Of a stretch of DNA of 64,000 bases, positions 52,576 to 61,856 are shown in pieces; positions within the stretch are counted from its first letter, which is position 1; every line of letters begins with the position of its first letter. Both the position numbers and the translations under genes were made by a program. Location: positions 3,224,001 through 3,288,000 of the forward strand of contig NZ_CP077800.1 in the NCBI RefSeq assembly GCF_019112525.1. Direction: 5' to 3'. This stretch comes from Modestobacter sp. L9-4. GTDB taxonomy: Bacteria; Actinomycetota; Actinomycetes; Mycobacteriales; Geodermatophilaceae. Below the pieces are notes generated by a model. The model was given only the letters and a program-made list of their open reading frames with translations. It was not told where the DNA came from and made no database searches.

Positions 52576-53435
52576 CCGTCTCCGGTGGGCTCCTCGGCCT
52601 GCTGCTGGGCGTCGGGCTGCTGCTGGTCTGGCGCAGCGGCTCCCGGGCGCCGGTGCGCCGGTCGGGCACCGCGCGACCGGGCCGCCGGCAGCAACTGCTC
52701 GGCGCTGCCGGCCTGACCGGCATCAACAGCGCGCAGCTGTTCGCGCTGCAGGTCGTGCTCGGGCTGGCCGTCACCGTGCTGGTGCTGCTCACGACCCGGA
52801 CGGTGACGATCAGCCTGGCGTTCGGGGTGTTCGGCTCCGCGGTCCCGTACCTGCTGGTGCGCCGGCTGGCCGCCAAGCGGCGGGCCGACCTGCGCGAGGT
52901 GTGGCCCGAGGTCGTCGACAACCTCGCCTCGGCGGTGCGGGCCGGTCTGTCGCTGCCCGAGGCGCTGTCGGCGCTGGCCGTGCGCGGGCCGGAGGTGCTG
53001 CGTGGGTCCTTCGCCCGGTTCGCCGCCGACCACCGCTCCAGCGGCCGGTTCAGCGACGCGCTCGACCGGCTCAAGGACGACCTCGCCGATCCGGTGGGCG
53101 ACCGCATCGTCGAGACGCTGCGGGTCGCCCGCGAGGTCGGCGGCAGCGACCTCGGTCGGGTCCTGCGGACGCTGGCCGCCTTCCTGCGCGAGGACGCCCG
53201 CGCCCGCGCGGAGCTGGAGACGCGGCAGGGCTGGGTGGTCCAGGCGGCGCGGCTGGCCGTCGGTGCGCCCTGGGTCGTGCTCCTCCTGCTGGCCACCCAG
53301 CAGCAGACGCTCAACGCCTACGACAGCCCGGTCGGGACGGCGCTGCTGCTCGGCGGCGGTGCGGTCTGCCTGGTCGCCTACCGGCTGATGCTGCGGATCG
53401 GGCGGCTGCCCGAGGACGTGCGGGTGCTCCAGTGA
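52572..53435 (+). CDS. Tad pilus inner-membrane protein (TadB-like, T2SSF)
   Basis: A 287-residue type II secretion F-domain protein. It has N-terminal spans, the cytoplasmic T2SSF helix bundle (WPEVVDNLASAVRAGLSLPEALSAL and ETLRVAREVGGSDLGRVL) and C-terminal spans. It forms the inner-membrane platform with the TadC-like protein. GTGA-coupled to the ATPase gene. Confidence 0.9.
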   Translation: MTVSGGLLGLLLGVGLLLVWRSGSRAPVRRSGTARPGRRQQLLGAAGLTGINSAQLFALQVVLGLAVTVLVLLTTRTVTISLAFGVFGSAVPYLLVRRLAAKRRADLREVWPEVVDNLASAVRAGLSLPEALSALAVRGPEVLRGSFARFAADHRSSGRFSDALDRLKDDLADPVGDRIVETLRVAREVGGSDLGRVLRTLAAFLREDARARAELETRQGWVVQAARLAVGAPWVVLLLLATQQQTLNAYDSPVGTALLLGGGAVCLVAYRLMLRIGRLPEDVRVLQ

Positions 53436-53493
53436 GCGTGCACCGGCGATCGGGGAGCGGAGCGGACGGGTCGCGGAGCGACGTGGTGTCGTC

Positions 53494-54435
53494 ATGAGCG
53501 CGGGTCTCCTCGGCATGCTGCTGGGGCTGGTCGCCGCGTCCGGGGTGCTGCTCGCGGTCAGCTTCGCCCCGCCCATGCGGCAGGTGCGGCTGGTCGACCG
53601 GCTCGCGCCCTACGTGCACGACACCCCGGCGCCGTCCCGGCTGCTCGGAACCGCGACCCAGCCGGGCATGTTCACCGCCGCCCGGCGGGTCTTCGGCCCA
53701 CTGCTGGCCGACGGCGCCCGCCACGTCGACCGGCTGCTGGGGGGCCGGGTCGCCGTCCGTCGCCGACTCGACGCGCTGGGCGCGGAGACGTCGGTCGAGG
53801 ACTTCCGCGTCGAGCAGGTCGTGTGGGGCGGGCTCGGGCTGCTGGGTGGTGCGGTGGTCACCACCGTCGGCTCGGCGCTGGCCGGGTCGGTCAACGTGCT
53901 GTCGGCCGTGCTGCTGTGCGTGGCCGGGCTGGTCGGCGGGGTGCTCGGCCGCGACTGGTGGCTGACCCAGCAGGTGCAGCGCCGCGAGGAGCTGCTGCTG
54001 GCGGAGTTCCCGGTGGTCGCCGAGCTGCTCGCCCTGGCCGTGACGGCGGGGGAGAGCCCGACCGCGGCGATCGCCCGGGTGACCCGGCTCTCCGGCGGCG
54101 AGCTGGCTGCGGAGCTGCGGGCGACGCTCGGCCGGGCCCGCGCCGGAGTCCCGCTGGTCGAGGCGCTGCAGCAGCTGGCCGACCGCACCTCACTCGACCC
54201 GCTGGCCCGCTTCGTCGACGGCGTGATCGTGGCCATCGAACGCGGTACCCCGCTGGCCGAGGTGCTGCGCGCCCAGGCCGCCGACGTCCGGGAGGCCGGC
54301 AAGCGCCGGCTGCTCGAGGCCGGCGGCCGCAAGGAGATCCAGATGATGGTGCCGGTCGTGTTCCTCGTGCTGCCGGTCACCGTCATGTTCGCCCTGTTCC
54401 CGGGGCTGATCAGCATCGTCTCGCTGGCGCAGTGA
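53494..54435 (+). CDS. Tad pilus inner-membrane protein (TadC-like, T2SSF)
   Basis: A 313-residue second T2SSF protein: N-terminal spans, a central helix bundle (FPVVAELLALAVTAGESPTAAI, AELRATLGRARAGVPLVEALQ), and a C-terminal membrane segment (KEIQMMVPVVFLVLPVTVMFAL). It pairs with TadB in the pilus platform. ATG at 53494, 58 bases after tadB. Confidence 0.9.
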   Translation: MSAGLLGMLLGLVAASGVLLAVSFAPPMRQVRLVDRLAPYVHDTPAPSRLLGTATQPGMFTAARRVFGPLLADGARHVDRLLGGRVAVRRRLDALGAETSVEDFRVEQVVWGGLGLLGGAVVTTVGSALAGSVNVLSAVLLCVAGLVGGVLGRDWWLTQQVQRREELLLAEFPVVAELLALAVTAGESPTAAIARVTRLSGGELAAELRATLGRARAGVPLVEALQQLADRTSLDPLARFVDGVIVAIERGTPLAEVLRAQAADVREAGKRRLLEAGGRKEIQMMVPVVFLVLPVTVMFALFPGLISIVSLAQ

Positions 54436-54463
54436 CGCCGGTGACCAACAGAGAGGACGACGG

Positions 54464-54670
54464 ATGCGCCCCTTCGCGTACCTGACCGCTGCACTCGCCG
54501 CCCTGACGGCCCGGCTGCACGACGACGATCCCGAGCGCGGTGACGTGCCCGGCTGGGTCATGATCACCGTGATGACGGCGGCGCTCGTGCTGGCCATCCT
54601 CATCCCGTTCCGCGAGGCGATCGTGACCGCGGTGACCACGGCGCTGGGCTCCGTCACGAGTGTCGAGTGA
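54464..54670 (+). CDS. Small pilin-like membrane protein of the Tad operon
   Basis: A 68-residue protein with a single hydrophobic segment (VPGWVMITVMTAALVLAILI). Position, size and layout suggest the Flp-type major pilin, but the usual Glu/Tyr cleavage motif is not clear. ATG at 54464 has AGAGGA upstream. It overlaps the next TadE-like gene by 11 bases. Confidence 0.7.
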   Translation: MRPFAYLTAALAALTARLHDDDPERGDVPGWVMITVMTAALVLAILIPFREAIVTAVTTALGSVTSVE

Positions 54671-55070
54671 GCTGACGGTCGCCGACGATCGTGAGCGGGG
54701 CAGCGCGGTCCTGGACTTCGTGCTGATCAGCGTCCTGATCGTGGCGCTGCTGATGGCGGTGCTGCAGGTCGCGGTCTACGTGCACCTCCGCAACGTCGTG
54801 GTCGCGAGTGCCCAGGAGGGCGCCCGGTACGGGGCCAACGCCGACGTGCCGGCCTCCGCCGGTGCCGACCGCACGCTGCAGATCGTCGGTCGGGCCACCT
54901 CGCCGGCGACCGCGGCGGGCTTGGCGTGCCAGTCGGTGCAGGAGGTCGACCCGACCGGCCTGACGCTGGTGGTCGTGCGCTGCACCGGTGAGGTGCCGAG
55001 CCTGCTCGCCGCGCTCGGTGACCTGCTGCCGCTGTCGGCGACGGGTCGGGCCGTGGAGGAGGGGCCGTGA
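54660..55070 (+). CDS. TadE-like minor pilin
   Basis: A 136-residue protein with the TadE-like start RERGSAVLDFVLISVLIVALLM, a single N-terminal span, and an extracellular domain with two cysteines. TadE/TadF proteins are pseudopilins of Flp pili. Coupled to the neighbouring genes by overlaps. Confidence 0.85.
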   Translation: MSSELTVADDRERGSAVLDFVLISVLIVALLMAVLQVAVYVHLRNVVVASAQEGARYGANADVPASAGADRTLQIVGRATSPATAAGLACQSVQEVDPTGLTLVVVRCTGEVPSLLAALGDLLPLSATGRAVEEGP

Positions 55071-55531
55071 GCTGGCTCCGCGCGCGACTCGGTCCGGACG
55101 CCGAGCGGGGGTCGGCGATCGTGGAGTTCGTGTTCATCGCGCTGGTGGTGTTCCTGCCGCTGGTCTACGTGGTGGCCGGGTTCTCCGCGGTCCAGCGCGG
55201 GGTGTTCGCGGCCAACGCGGCAGCGCGGGAGGCCGGGCGTGCGCTGGCCACCGCTCCCGACCCCGCGACCGGGCAGGCGCGGGCGGAGGTGGCGGTGCGG
55301 TTGGCGGTGGAGGACCAGTCCGTGGAGGCGACCGACGTCGTCCTGGCCTACGCACCGGTCGGCGACGGGTGTGACGGCGCGGGGTCGTACACGCCGTCGC
55401 TGACGCCGGGGGAGGAGTTCTCGGTGTGCGTGACGGTGACCGTGCGGGTGCCGCTGCTGCCGGAGTTCATCGACAGCAACACCGCCACCGGCCAGTTCGT
55501 CGTCGAGCGCGACCGCTACGTCGACGGCTGA
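55067..55531 (+). CDS. TadE/TadG-like pseudopilin
   Basis: A 154-residue relative of the previous protein: AERGSAIVEFVFIALVVFLPL forms the TadE-like span with the conserved Glu, followed by an extracellular domain with two cysteines. GTGA overlap with the previous gene. It is the last gene of the pilus operon; no prepilin peptidase or TadZ gene follows in the window. Confidence 0.87.
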   Translation: MSWLRARLGPDAERGSAIVEFVFIALVVFLPLVYVVAGFSAVQRGVFAANAAAREAGRALATAPDPATGQARAEVAVRLAVEDQSVEATDVVLAYAPVGDGCDGAGSYTPSLTPGEEFSVCVTVTVRVPLLPEFIDSNTATGQFVVERDRYVDG

Positions 55532-55623
55532 GTGTCGGTCGTCCGGCTGCCACGTCTCGGGAAGCGCACAGTCGACCGAGGTTCGTCATGCGGATGTCAC
55601 AGGCAGCTCTTAGCGTGCGCGCC

Positions 55624-57033
55624 ATGAAGCGCTCCCTGGTCGCAACGACCGTCGTCCTCGCCGGCATCCTGCCGGTCGTCGCGGCCACGCCCGCGTTCGC
55701 CGCGCCCGCCTACGCCCCGGGCACCACCACCGGCAGTGACCCCTACTTCCCGGCGTCGGGCAACGGTGGTTACGACGTCCAGAACTACACGCTCAACCTC
55801 GCCTACGACCCGGTCACCGGTCGGCTCGACGGCACCGCGGCGCTCGTGCTGCTCACCACCACCGACCTGTCCAGCCTCAGCCTCGACCTGCGCGGGCTCA
55901 CCGCCACCAAGGTCGTCGTCGACGGGCGCAGCGTGCCCTTCAGCCAGAACGCCGGCGTCGACGGCCGCGGCGGCGAGCTCGTCGTCCCGGTGCAGGCCAT
56001 CCGGTACACCACCCACCAGGTCACCGTCACCTACGGCGGCGTGCCCGGGCGGCCCACCGACATCAGCGGCGAGCTCTACGGCTGGGTCAGCACCCCCGAC
56101 GGCGCGATGGTCGTCAACGAGCCCGAGGGTGCGGCCACCTGGTTCCCGGTCAACGACGTCCCCAGCGACAAGGCCACCTACGACTTCGTCATCACCGTGC
56201 CCGCCGGCAAGACCGCTGTCGCCAACGGCGACCCGGTCGGCAAGCCGACGACGGCCGACGGCAAGACCACCTGGCGCTGGCACAGCCGCGAGCCCATGGC
56301 CAGCTACCTGGCCACCGCCTCGATCGGCGACTACGAGATGACCACGCAGTACGGCATGCACGGCCAGCCGATCTACGACTTCGTCGACAAGGACATCACC
56401 GGCCGGGCCCGCACCACCACCAAGGCCGCGTTGGCCAAGGAGCCGGCGATGATCGCCTTCCTCGAGGGCGTCTACGGCCCCTATCCGTTCACCTCCGCCG
56501 GCTCCATCGTCGACGACGACAGCGTCGGCTACGCCCTGGAGACCCAGACCAAGCCGGTCTACTCCCGCCAGGCCAGCGAGTCCACGGTCCTGCACGAGCT
56601 GGCCCACCAGTGGGTCGGTGACTCCGTGACCCCGCAGCAGTGGAAGGACATCTGGCTCAACGAGGGCTTCGCCACCTACAGCGAGTGGCTGTGGGCGGAG
56701 AAGAACGGCCGCGGCACCGTGCAGTCCGCCTTCGACGACGTCATGTCCATCCCGGCCGACGACGAGTTCTGGGCCGTCGCGCCCGCCGACCCGGGTGCCG
56801 AGGACCTCTTCGCCGGCGCCACCTACGACCGCGGCGCGGCCACGCTCTACGCCCTGCGCAAGAAGATCGGCGAGCCGAAGTTCAAGGCGCTCCTGCAGCA
56901 GTGGCCCACCGTGCACTGGCACAGCACCGTGACCACCGCGGACTTCATCACCCTCGCCGAGCAGATCAGCGGCCAGCAGCTCGACGACTTCTTCACCACC
57001 TGGCTCTACACCCCGGCCAAGCCCGCCGTCTGA
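55624..57033 (+). CDS. Secreted M1 family zinc metallopeptidase
   Basis: A 469-residue exported protein with a signal peptide ending near AFA-AP (27). The M1 zinc motif HELAHQW (His324, Glu325, His328) is completed by Glu347 in NEGF, 18 residues later. The usual exopeptidase GAMEN motif is replaced by VGYALETQT, as in many secreted bacterial M1 enzymes. It likely trims peptides outside the cell. ATG at 55624, 92 bases after the pilus operon. Confidence 0.92.
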   Translation: MKRSLVATTVVLAGILPVVAATPAFAAPAYAPGTTTGSDPYFPASGNGGYDVQNYTLNLAYDPVTGRLDGTAALVLLTTTDLSSLSLDLRGLTATKVVVDGRSVPFSQNAGVDGRGGELVVPVQAIRYTTHQVTVTYGGVPGRPTDISGELYGWVSTPDGAMVVNEPEGAATWFPVNDVPSDKATYDFVITVPAGKTAVANGDPVGKPTTADGKTTWRWHSREPMASYLATASIGDYEMTTQYGMHGQPIYDFVDKDITGRARTTTKAALAKEPAMIAFLEGVYGPYPFTSAGSIVDDDSVGYALETQTKPVYSRQASESTVLHELAHQWVGDSVTPQQWKDIWLNEGFATYSEWLWAEKNGRGTVQSAFDDVMSIPADDEFWAVAPADPGAEDLFAGATYDRGAATLYALRKKIGEPKFKALLQQWPTVHWHSTVTTADFITLAEQISGQQLDDFFTTWLYTPAKPAV

Positions 57034-57040
57034 CCCTCGT

Positions 57041-57072
57041 GCCGGCCGTCGTCCACCCGGACGACGGCCGGC
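57041..57072. terminator. Bidirectional terminator between M1 peptidase and HAD phosphatase
   Basis: Fourteen-base perfect stem GCCGGCCGTCGTCC/GGACGACGGCCGGC with a four-base loop, between convergent genes. Confidence 0.75.
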
Positions 57073-57084
57073 GCGAGCGCGGGA

Positions 57085-57927
57085 TCAGGGGATGAAGTAC
57101 ATCGGGTTCGGCAGCTTGAACGTGCGGAACGCGTGGCCGCCGGTCAGGTCGCTCTGCTGGTCACCGAAGTTGGCGATGATCTCGTAGCCCTGCGACTCGA
57201 TGTAGGCACGCGTCGCCGACTTGTACTGCACCGTCGAGCACGCCGCGGTGCCGCAGGCGGCCTTCAGGTAGCTCGGGTAGTTCGCCAGCGCGGGCTTGGT
57301 GAACAGCCCGTCGACGCCGGGCGCCACGTCGGTCGGGGCGACGAAGTCGGCGTCCACGCCCACGCCGTCGGCGGTCAGGTTGCCCAGGGTCGCCGCCTCC
57401 TGCGCCTCTCCGCGGCCGGTCAGGTAGAACACCGCGTAGCCCTCGGCGGCCGCCTGCTGGGTCAGCTCCGGCATGCCCGGCACGGCCGGGAACTGCTGCT
57501 GGGTCACGAAGGTGCCGTTCGCCGTGGGGTTGTAGGCGAAGTTGCTGGCGATCTCGTAGTTGTAGGTGTTCAGCGACGTGTCGTCGACGTCGAGCAGGAT
57601 CGCCTTCTTGCCGTTGTCCGCCTTGTGCGTCTGCGCCGACAGGAAGCCCTCCGCGCCGCTGACGACCTGCGCGACCTGCTTGGCGTAGTTGCTGTCCGGG
57701 GCGAACTGGCCGCTGCTCAGCGGGTCGCCGTAGTAGTTCTTGATCTGCTGGCGGACGACGTCGATGTTCTGCACCTGGGAGTCGACCACCGGGGTGGTGG
57801 TCTGGATCGCCGGCTGTGCGGTGGCGGCCACCGCGGCGCCGCCACCGGCCAGGCCGACGACGACGGCGGGCACGACCAGCAGGAGCGTGCGGCGGTCGGG
57901 GCGCCGGACGCGGGAGAGCAGGGACAC
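57085..57927 (-). CDS. Secreted HAD family acid phosphatase (class B-like)
   Basis: A 280-residue exported protein. After a signal segment (about 12-36) the HAD motif ILLDVDDTSLN gives Asp113 and Asp115, and FYLTGRGE and NFGDQQSDL complete the later motifs. Two cysteines (ACGTAAC) may form a disulfide. It matches the HAD-IIIB acid phosphatase group that hydrolyses phosphomonoesters outside the membrane. GTG at 57927 has GGAGA upstream. Confidence 0.9.
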   Translation of the reverse strand: MSLLSRVRRPDRRTLLLVVPAVVVGLAGGGAAVAATAQPAIQTTTPVVDSQVQNIDVVRQQIKNYYGDPLSSGQFAPDSNYAKQVAQVVSGAEGFLSAQTHKADNGKKAILLDVDDTSLNTYNYEIASNFAYNPTANGTFVTQQQFPAVPGMPELTQQAAAEGYAVFYLTGRGEAQEAATLGNLTADGVGVDADFVAPTDVAPGVDGLFTKPALANYPSYLKAACGTAACSTVQYKSATRAYIESQGYEIIANFGDQQSDLTGGHAFRTFKLPNPMYFIP

Positions 57928-58074
57928 GGGGGTCTCCGTTCGAGGCGGAACTGGTTGACCGTGGCAACCTAGATGGTCCGGACGACGTTCTCGAGACCCC
58001 GCTGAGACGCATCGGTGAACTGCCAGTTCGGCACGCGTGTCGTTCCCGTGCGCGGGACGGCGGCCGACCGGGGG

Positions 58075-59265
58075 TCAGCGGGCGGCGGGGTCCCGCCGCG
58101 GGGTGAGCAGCACCAGCACGAGCGCGACGGCGGCCAGTGCGGCGCCGGCGACCGCCAGGGCCGACGGCTCGGCGACGAGCAGCGCGCGGGCGCCCAGCAC
58201 GCCGCCGCCGGCGATGCCCACGTTGAACATCGCGTTGGTCAGGCCGGGGGCTGCGTCCCCGGCGTCCGGGGCCGCGCGGCGGGCCGCGGCCTGCAGCAGC
58301 GTGGGCAGCGAACCGAACGCCACGCCCCACAGCACCACCGCCACCACCAGGACGACGGTCGAGCCGGGGGCGCTGATCACGCCGAGCGTGGCGGCGGTGA
58401 GCAGCACCGCCCCGATCAGCGCCGGGCGGGGGAGCCGGTCGGCCAGCGCCCCGGCCAGCGCCAGCCCGAGCGCGCCGGCGACGCCGTAGGCCAGCAGCAC
58501 CAGGCTGACGTGGGTCTCCGCGACGCCGGCCGCGGTGGCGATCGGGCTGATGTAGGTGAACGCCGTGTAGTGCCCGAGCATCAGCACCGCGGTGGTGGCC
58601 GCGACCAGCACCACCGGCCGGCGGCGCAGCACCTGGCGCAGCGGGGCCGGTGCGGCGGCGGCCGGTGGTGGGGAGGCCGGCAGCAGGGCCGCGGCGAGCA
58701 CGCCCAGCAGCAGCAGGACCGCGGCGATGCCGGCGAACGCCCAGCGCCAGCCGGCCGCCGTCCCGAGCGCGGTGCCGGCCGGGACCCCGGCGGCGAAGGC
58801 CAGCGTCGTCCCGCCGAACACCCACGCCGTCGCCCGGCCCGCGCGCTCGGGCGGCACCAGGCTCACCGCGGCGCCCACGGCGACGGAGAAGAAGCCGGCG
58901 TGGGCGAGCCCGGCCAGCAGGCGGGCGACCACGGCGACCGCGTAGGAGTCGGTGGCGGCGAAGAGGGCGTTGCCGACGGCGTAGGTGACCAGCAGGCCGG
59001 TGAGCGCCCACCGGCGCGGCCACCGCGCGAGCAGCGCCGTGAGCGGCAGGGACGCCACCGCGACGACCACCGCGTACGCCGAGACCAGCAGCCCGACCCG
59101 CGACTCGGTGGTCGACAGGTCGGCGGCGATCATGGACAGCAGCCCGACCGGCAGCGTCTCGGCCGTGACGGCGGCGAAGGTGGCCAGGGTGAGCGCGGCC
59201 AGCGCCGCACCGACGCGGAGTCCTCCCTGCGGGGGAGCGGGGGCCGTGGTGGTCACCCCGGCCAT
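58075..59265 (-). CDS. MFS transporter (sugar/arabinose efflux-like)
   Basis: A 396-residue protein with 12 predicted spans of the DHA1 group (AETLPVGLLSMIAADL, RLLAGLAHAGFFSVAVGAAVSLVPP), close to the sugar-efflux SotB/AraJ types. It is divergent from a ROK protein across 36 bases, so regulation by that protein and export of a sugar or sugar analogue are plausible. Confidence 0.9.
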   Translation of the reverse strand: MAGVTTTAPAPPQGGLRVGAALAALTLATFAAVTAETLPVGLLSMIAADLSTTESRVGLLVSAYAVVVAVASLPLTALLARWPRRWALTGLLVTYAVGNALFAATDSYAVAVVARLLAGLAHAGFFSVAVGAAVSLVPPERAGRATAWVFGGTTLAFAAGVPAGTALGTAAGWRWAFAGIAAVLLLLGVLAAALLPASPPPAAAAPAPLRQVLRRRPVVLVAATTAVLMLGHYTAFTYISPIATAAGVAETHVSLVLLAYGVAGALGLALAGALADRLPRPALIGAVLLTAATLGVISAPGSTVVLVVAVVLWGVAFGSLPTLLQAAARRAAPDAGDAAPGLTNAMFNVGIAGGGVLGARALLVAEPSALAVAGAALAAVALVLVLLTPRRDPAAR

Positions 59266-59266
59266 T

Positions 59267-59286
59267 AAACTCTCGATCAGAGCTTT
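59267..59286. promoter_or_regulatory. Imperfect palindrome between MFS and ROK genes
   Basis: AAACTCT-CGATC-AGAGCTTT, an imperfect inverted repeat filling most of the 36-base gap between divergent starts. A candidate operator controlling both genes. Confidence 0.4.
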
Positions 59287-59301
59287 TGGGGAGGTGGGCG
59301 C

Positions 59302-60426
59302 GTGGGCGCGTTGTCCGACCGTGCGGTGGCGATGCTGGCCGCCGTCCACGCCCACCCCGGGCTGAGCCGGGCCGAGGCCAGCCGGGTGCTGGGCATCGGC
59401 ACCGGGGGAGCGGCCGAGGTGGTCGGCGCCTTGGTGGCCGAGCGCCTGCTCGCCGAGGGCGCACCGCTGCCCTCCACCTCGCGCGGCCGGCCGACGCGCC
59501 CGCTCACCGCCCACCCTGAGGGTCCGGTGGTGCTGGCCGCGGCGATCAGCCACGCGAGCTGGCGGGTCGACGCCGTCGAGCTGGGCGGGGCCTCGGTCGG
59601 CTCCCTCGAGGGCGCGCACGCCGGGGAGTCCGCCGCCGCCGTGCTGGCGCAGGTCGGGACGGCGGTGACGCAGCTGGGCGACCGCTTCGGCGACCGGGTG
59701 CGCGGGCTGGGGGTCTCCGCCCCCGGCGTCGTCACCGACGAGCGGTACCTCGACGCGACCATCCTGGGCTGGCGGCACGTCGACCTCGCCGAGGTCTCAC
59801 CCGGCGCCGGCCCGTTCGTCGCCGGCAACGACGCGACCCTGGCCGCGGTCGCCGAGGTGCGCCGGGGCGCGGCGGTCGGTGCCCGCTCGGCGCTGCACCT
59901 GCTCGTCGACGCCGGCCTGGGCGGCGCACTGATCGACGGCGGCCACCTCGTCGGCGGCGCCCACGGGACGGCGGGGGAGTACGGCCACCTGCCGCTGGGC
60001 GACCCCGCGGTGCGCTGCGCCTGCGGTGCCCACGGCTGCTGGGGCCCGGCCGTGGACGGCGGTGCGCTGGCCCGGCTGGCCGGTGACCCCGAGCCCCGGG
60101 ACCCCGGCGCCGCCGGCCGGGCGGTGATCGCCCGCGACGACGCCGCTGCCCGGGCCGCGGTCGCCACCGTCGCCACGCGCCTCGGCCGCGGCATCGCCGG
60201 GCTGGTCAACGCCCTGGACCCCGGCGTCGTCACGCTGGGCGGGCTGGCCGCCGACGTGCTGGCCGCCGCCCCCGACGAGCTGCACGCCGCCTGCACCGCC
60301 GGGCTGATGCGCGTCCGGCGGGCAGCGCCCCCGCCGGTGGTGCCCGCCGCGCTCGGCCCGCTCGGCCCGCTCGCCGGCGCCGCCGAGCAGGCGTGGGACC
60401 GCTGGTGGGCGGCGCTGCGCCGCTGA
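59302..60426 (+). CDS. ROK family protein with N-terminal winged helix
   Basis: A 374-residue protein. A short winged-helix region (LSRAEASRVLGIGTGGAAEVVGAL, up to about 65) precedes a ROK domain with the CACGAHGCW zinc motif. The phosphate-binding loop seen in ROK kinases is not obvious, so it is probably a sugar-responsive repressor, though glucokinase-like activity cannot be excluded. GTG at 59302, divergent from an MFS exporter. Confidence 0.87.
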   Translation: MGALSDRAVAMLAAVHAHPGLSRAEASRVLGIGTGGAAEVVGALVAERLLAEGAPLPSTSRGRPTRPLTAHPEGPVVLAAAISHASWRVDAVELGGASVGSLEGAHAGESAAAVLAQVGTAVTQLGDRFGDRVRGLGVSAPGVVTDERYLDATILGWRHVDLAEVSPGAGPFVAGNDATLAAVAEVRRGAAVGARSALHLLVDAGLGGALIDGGHLVGGAHGTAGEYGHLPLGDPAVRCACGAHGCWGPAVDGGALARLAGDPEPRDPGAAGRAVIARDDAAARAAVATVATRLGRGIAGLVNALDPGVVTLGGLAADVLAAAPDELHAACTAGLMRVRRAAPPPVVPAALGPLGPLAGAAEQAWDRWWAALRR

Positions 60427-60427
60427 C

Positions 60428-61654
60428 TCAGGCGGGGCTGGACCGGTGGACGGCGTCGCGCTGCCCGCCCGAGGACAGGAACCGGCCCACCGGCAGGGTC
60501 GCCGCGCCCAGCGCGACGGCGTCCGCGCCCAGGTCGGCGCGCAGCAGCTCGACGTCGGCGAACGGGGTGCGCAGCGCGTTCTGCGCCGCCGCCGCGGCGA
60601 TCTCGGGCATCCGCAGCTCGGCCAGCTGCCGTCCGAGCCACCCGCCGAGCACGACCCGGGTGGGGCTGTAGACGTTGACCAGGTTGCCGATGCCGGCGCC
60701 CAGGTAGCGCACCACCTCGTCGAGCACCGTCGCCGCCGCCGGGTCGGTGCCGGCCCGGGCCAGCAGCGCGGTCACCCGCGCCTCGACGTCCGGCGGGCCG
60801 TCGGTGGAGCCGCGCAGCTGGTCGTAGCGGGCGGCCACCGCGCCGGCGCCGACGTAGGCCTCCAGGCAGCCGCGGGCACCGCACCGGCAGGGCTGGCCGT
60901 CGACGACGACCGCGGTGTGGCCCCACTCGCCGGGGCTGCTCATCGGCGTCCGGGCGCCCGAGCCGCGGGTGAAGATGCTGGTGCCCAGCCCGTGCCCGAG
61001 CAGCACGACCACCACGTCGGTGGCCCCGCGGGCGGCGCCGAACCAGTGCTCGGCTTGGCCCAGCAGCTTTGCGCCGTTGTCGACGGCCAGCGGCAGCGGG
61101 GTGTGCTCGCGCAGCAGCGCCTCCAGCGGGACGGCGTCCCAGCCCACGGTCTGCGCGTGCACCACCGCCAGCGGCGCGTGCTCGACCAGGCCGGGCACGC
61201 CGACGCCCACGCCCAGGACGTCGTCGGTGCCCGCCCCCGACTGCTCCAGCACCGCGCCGACCCCGGCGACGATCTGCCCGACCACCTCGGTGGGGGACAG
61301 CCGGGCCAGCTCGGTGGGCACCCGCTGCCGGCCGCGCACCTGCATGGCCAGGTCGAACAGCTCGACGAGCACCGAGGACTCGCCCACGTCGACGCCCACC
61401 ACGGAGGCGTAGCCGGGGTCGATCTGCACGATCGAGGACGGGCGCCCGCCGCCGGAGGGCAGCGAGCCGGACTCCTGCACCAGCCCCTGGTCCATCAGGT
61501 CGCCGACGACGTTGCTGACCGTGCCCGGGCTGACGCCGGCGCCCGCGCCGATGCGCTGCCGGCTGCCGGGGCCGTTGAGGTAGAGGTCCCAGAGGGCGCG
61601 GGCGCGGTTCTCCCGGCGCAGGCCGTGCACCGTCGACCGGCCCCTGATGTCCAC
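60428..61654 (-). CDS. ROK family transcriptional repressor
   Basis: A 408-residue regulator. The N-terminal winged helix (SRQRIGAGAGVSPGTVSNVVGDL) is followed by a ROK domain with VGVDVGESSVLV, GEWGH and the zinc motif CRCGARGC. NagC/XylR-type proteins bind sugars and repress their uptake genes. It is divergent from the sugar ABC operon at 61857, with a 25-base palindrome in between, so it likely controls that operon. Its stop abuts that of the other ROK gene. Confidence 0.92.
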   Translation of the reverse strand: MDIRGRSTVHGLRRENRARALWDLYLNGPGSRQRIGAGAGVSPGTVSNVVGDLMDQGLVQESGSLPSGGGRPSSIVQIDPGYASVVGVDVGESSVLVELFDLAMQVRGRQRVPTELARLSPTEVVGQIVAGVGAVLEQSGAGTDDVLGVGVGVPGLVEHAPLAVVHAQTVGWDAVPLEALLREHTPLPLAVDNGAKLLGQAEHWFGAARGATDVVVVLLGHGLGTSIFTRGSGARTPMSSPGEWGHTAVVVDGQPCRCGARGCLEAYVGAGAVAARYDQLRGSTDGPPDVEARVTALLARAGTDPAAATVLDEVVRYLGAGIGNLVNVYSPTRVVLGGWLGRQLAELRMPEIAAAAAQNALRTPFADVELLRADLGADAVALGAATLPVGRFLSSGGQRDAVHRSSPA

Positions 61655-61777
61655 CCGTGCACCTCCACGCTGAGAACGGGGAGCCTACCGGCGGCCCGGG
61701 GCTCCCGGCGTCGTCGGCGGAAGGTCACGAATCGGTGACGGACACGCACCGGGTGATTGACGCCACACGTCCGATGC

Positions 61778-61802
61778 ACTTAGTTCACGTCGTGAAGGAA
61801 GT
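61778..61802. promoter_or_regulatory. Candidate ROK repressor operator
   Basis: A 25-base palindrome ACTT-AG-TTCAC-GTC-GTGAA-GG-AAGT, 54 bases before the solute-binding protein start. Its position between a ROK repressor and a sugar operon is typical of such operators. Confidence 0.55.
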
Positions 61803-61856
61803 GGGTCGGACGACGTTCACCGGAGAACGGCACCCCACTCCACCTGGAGGACCGTT

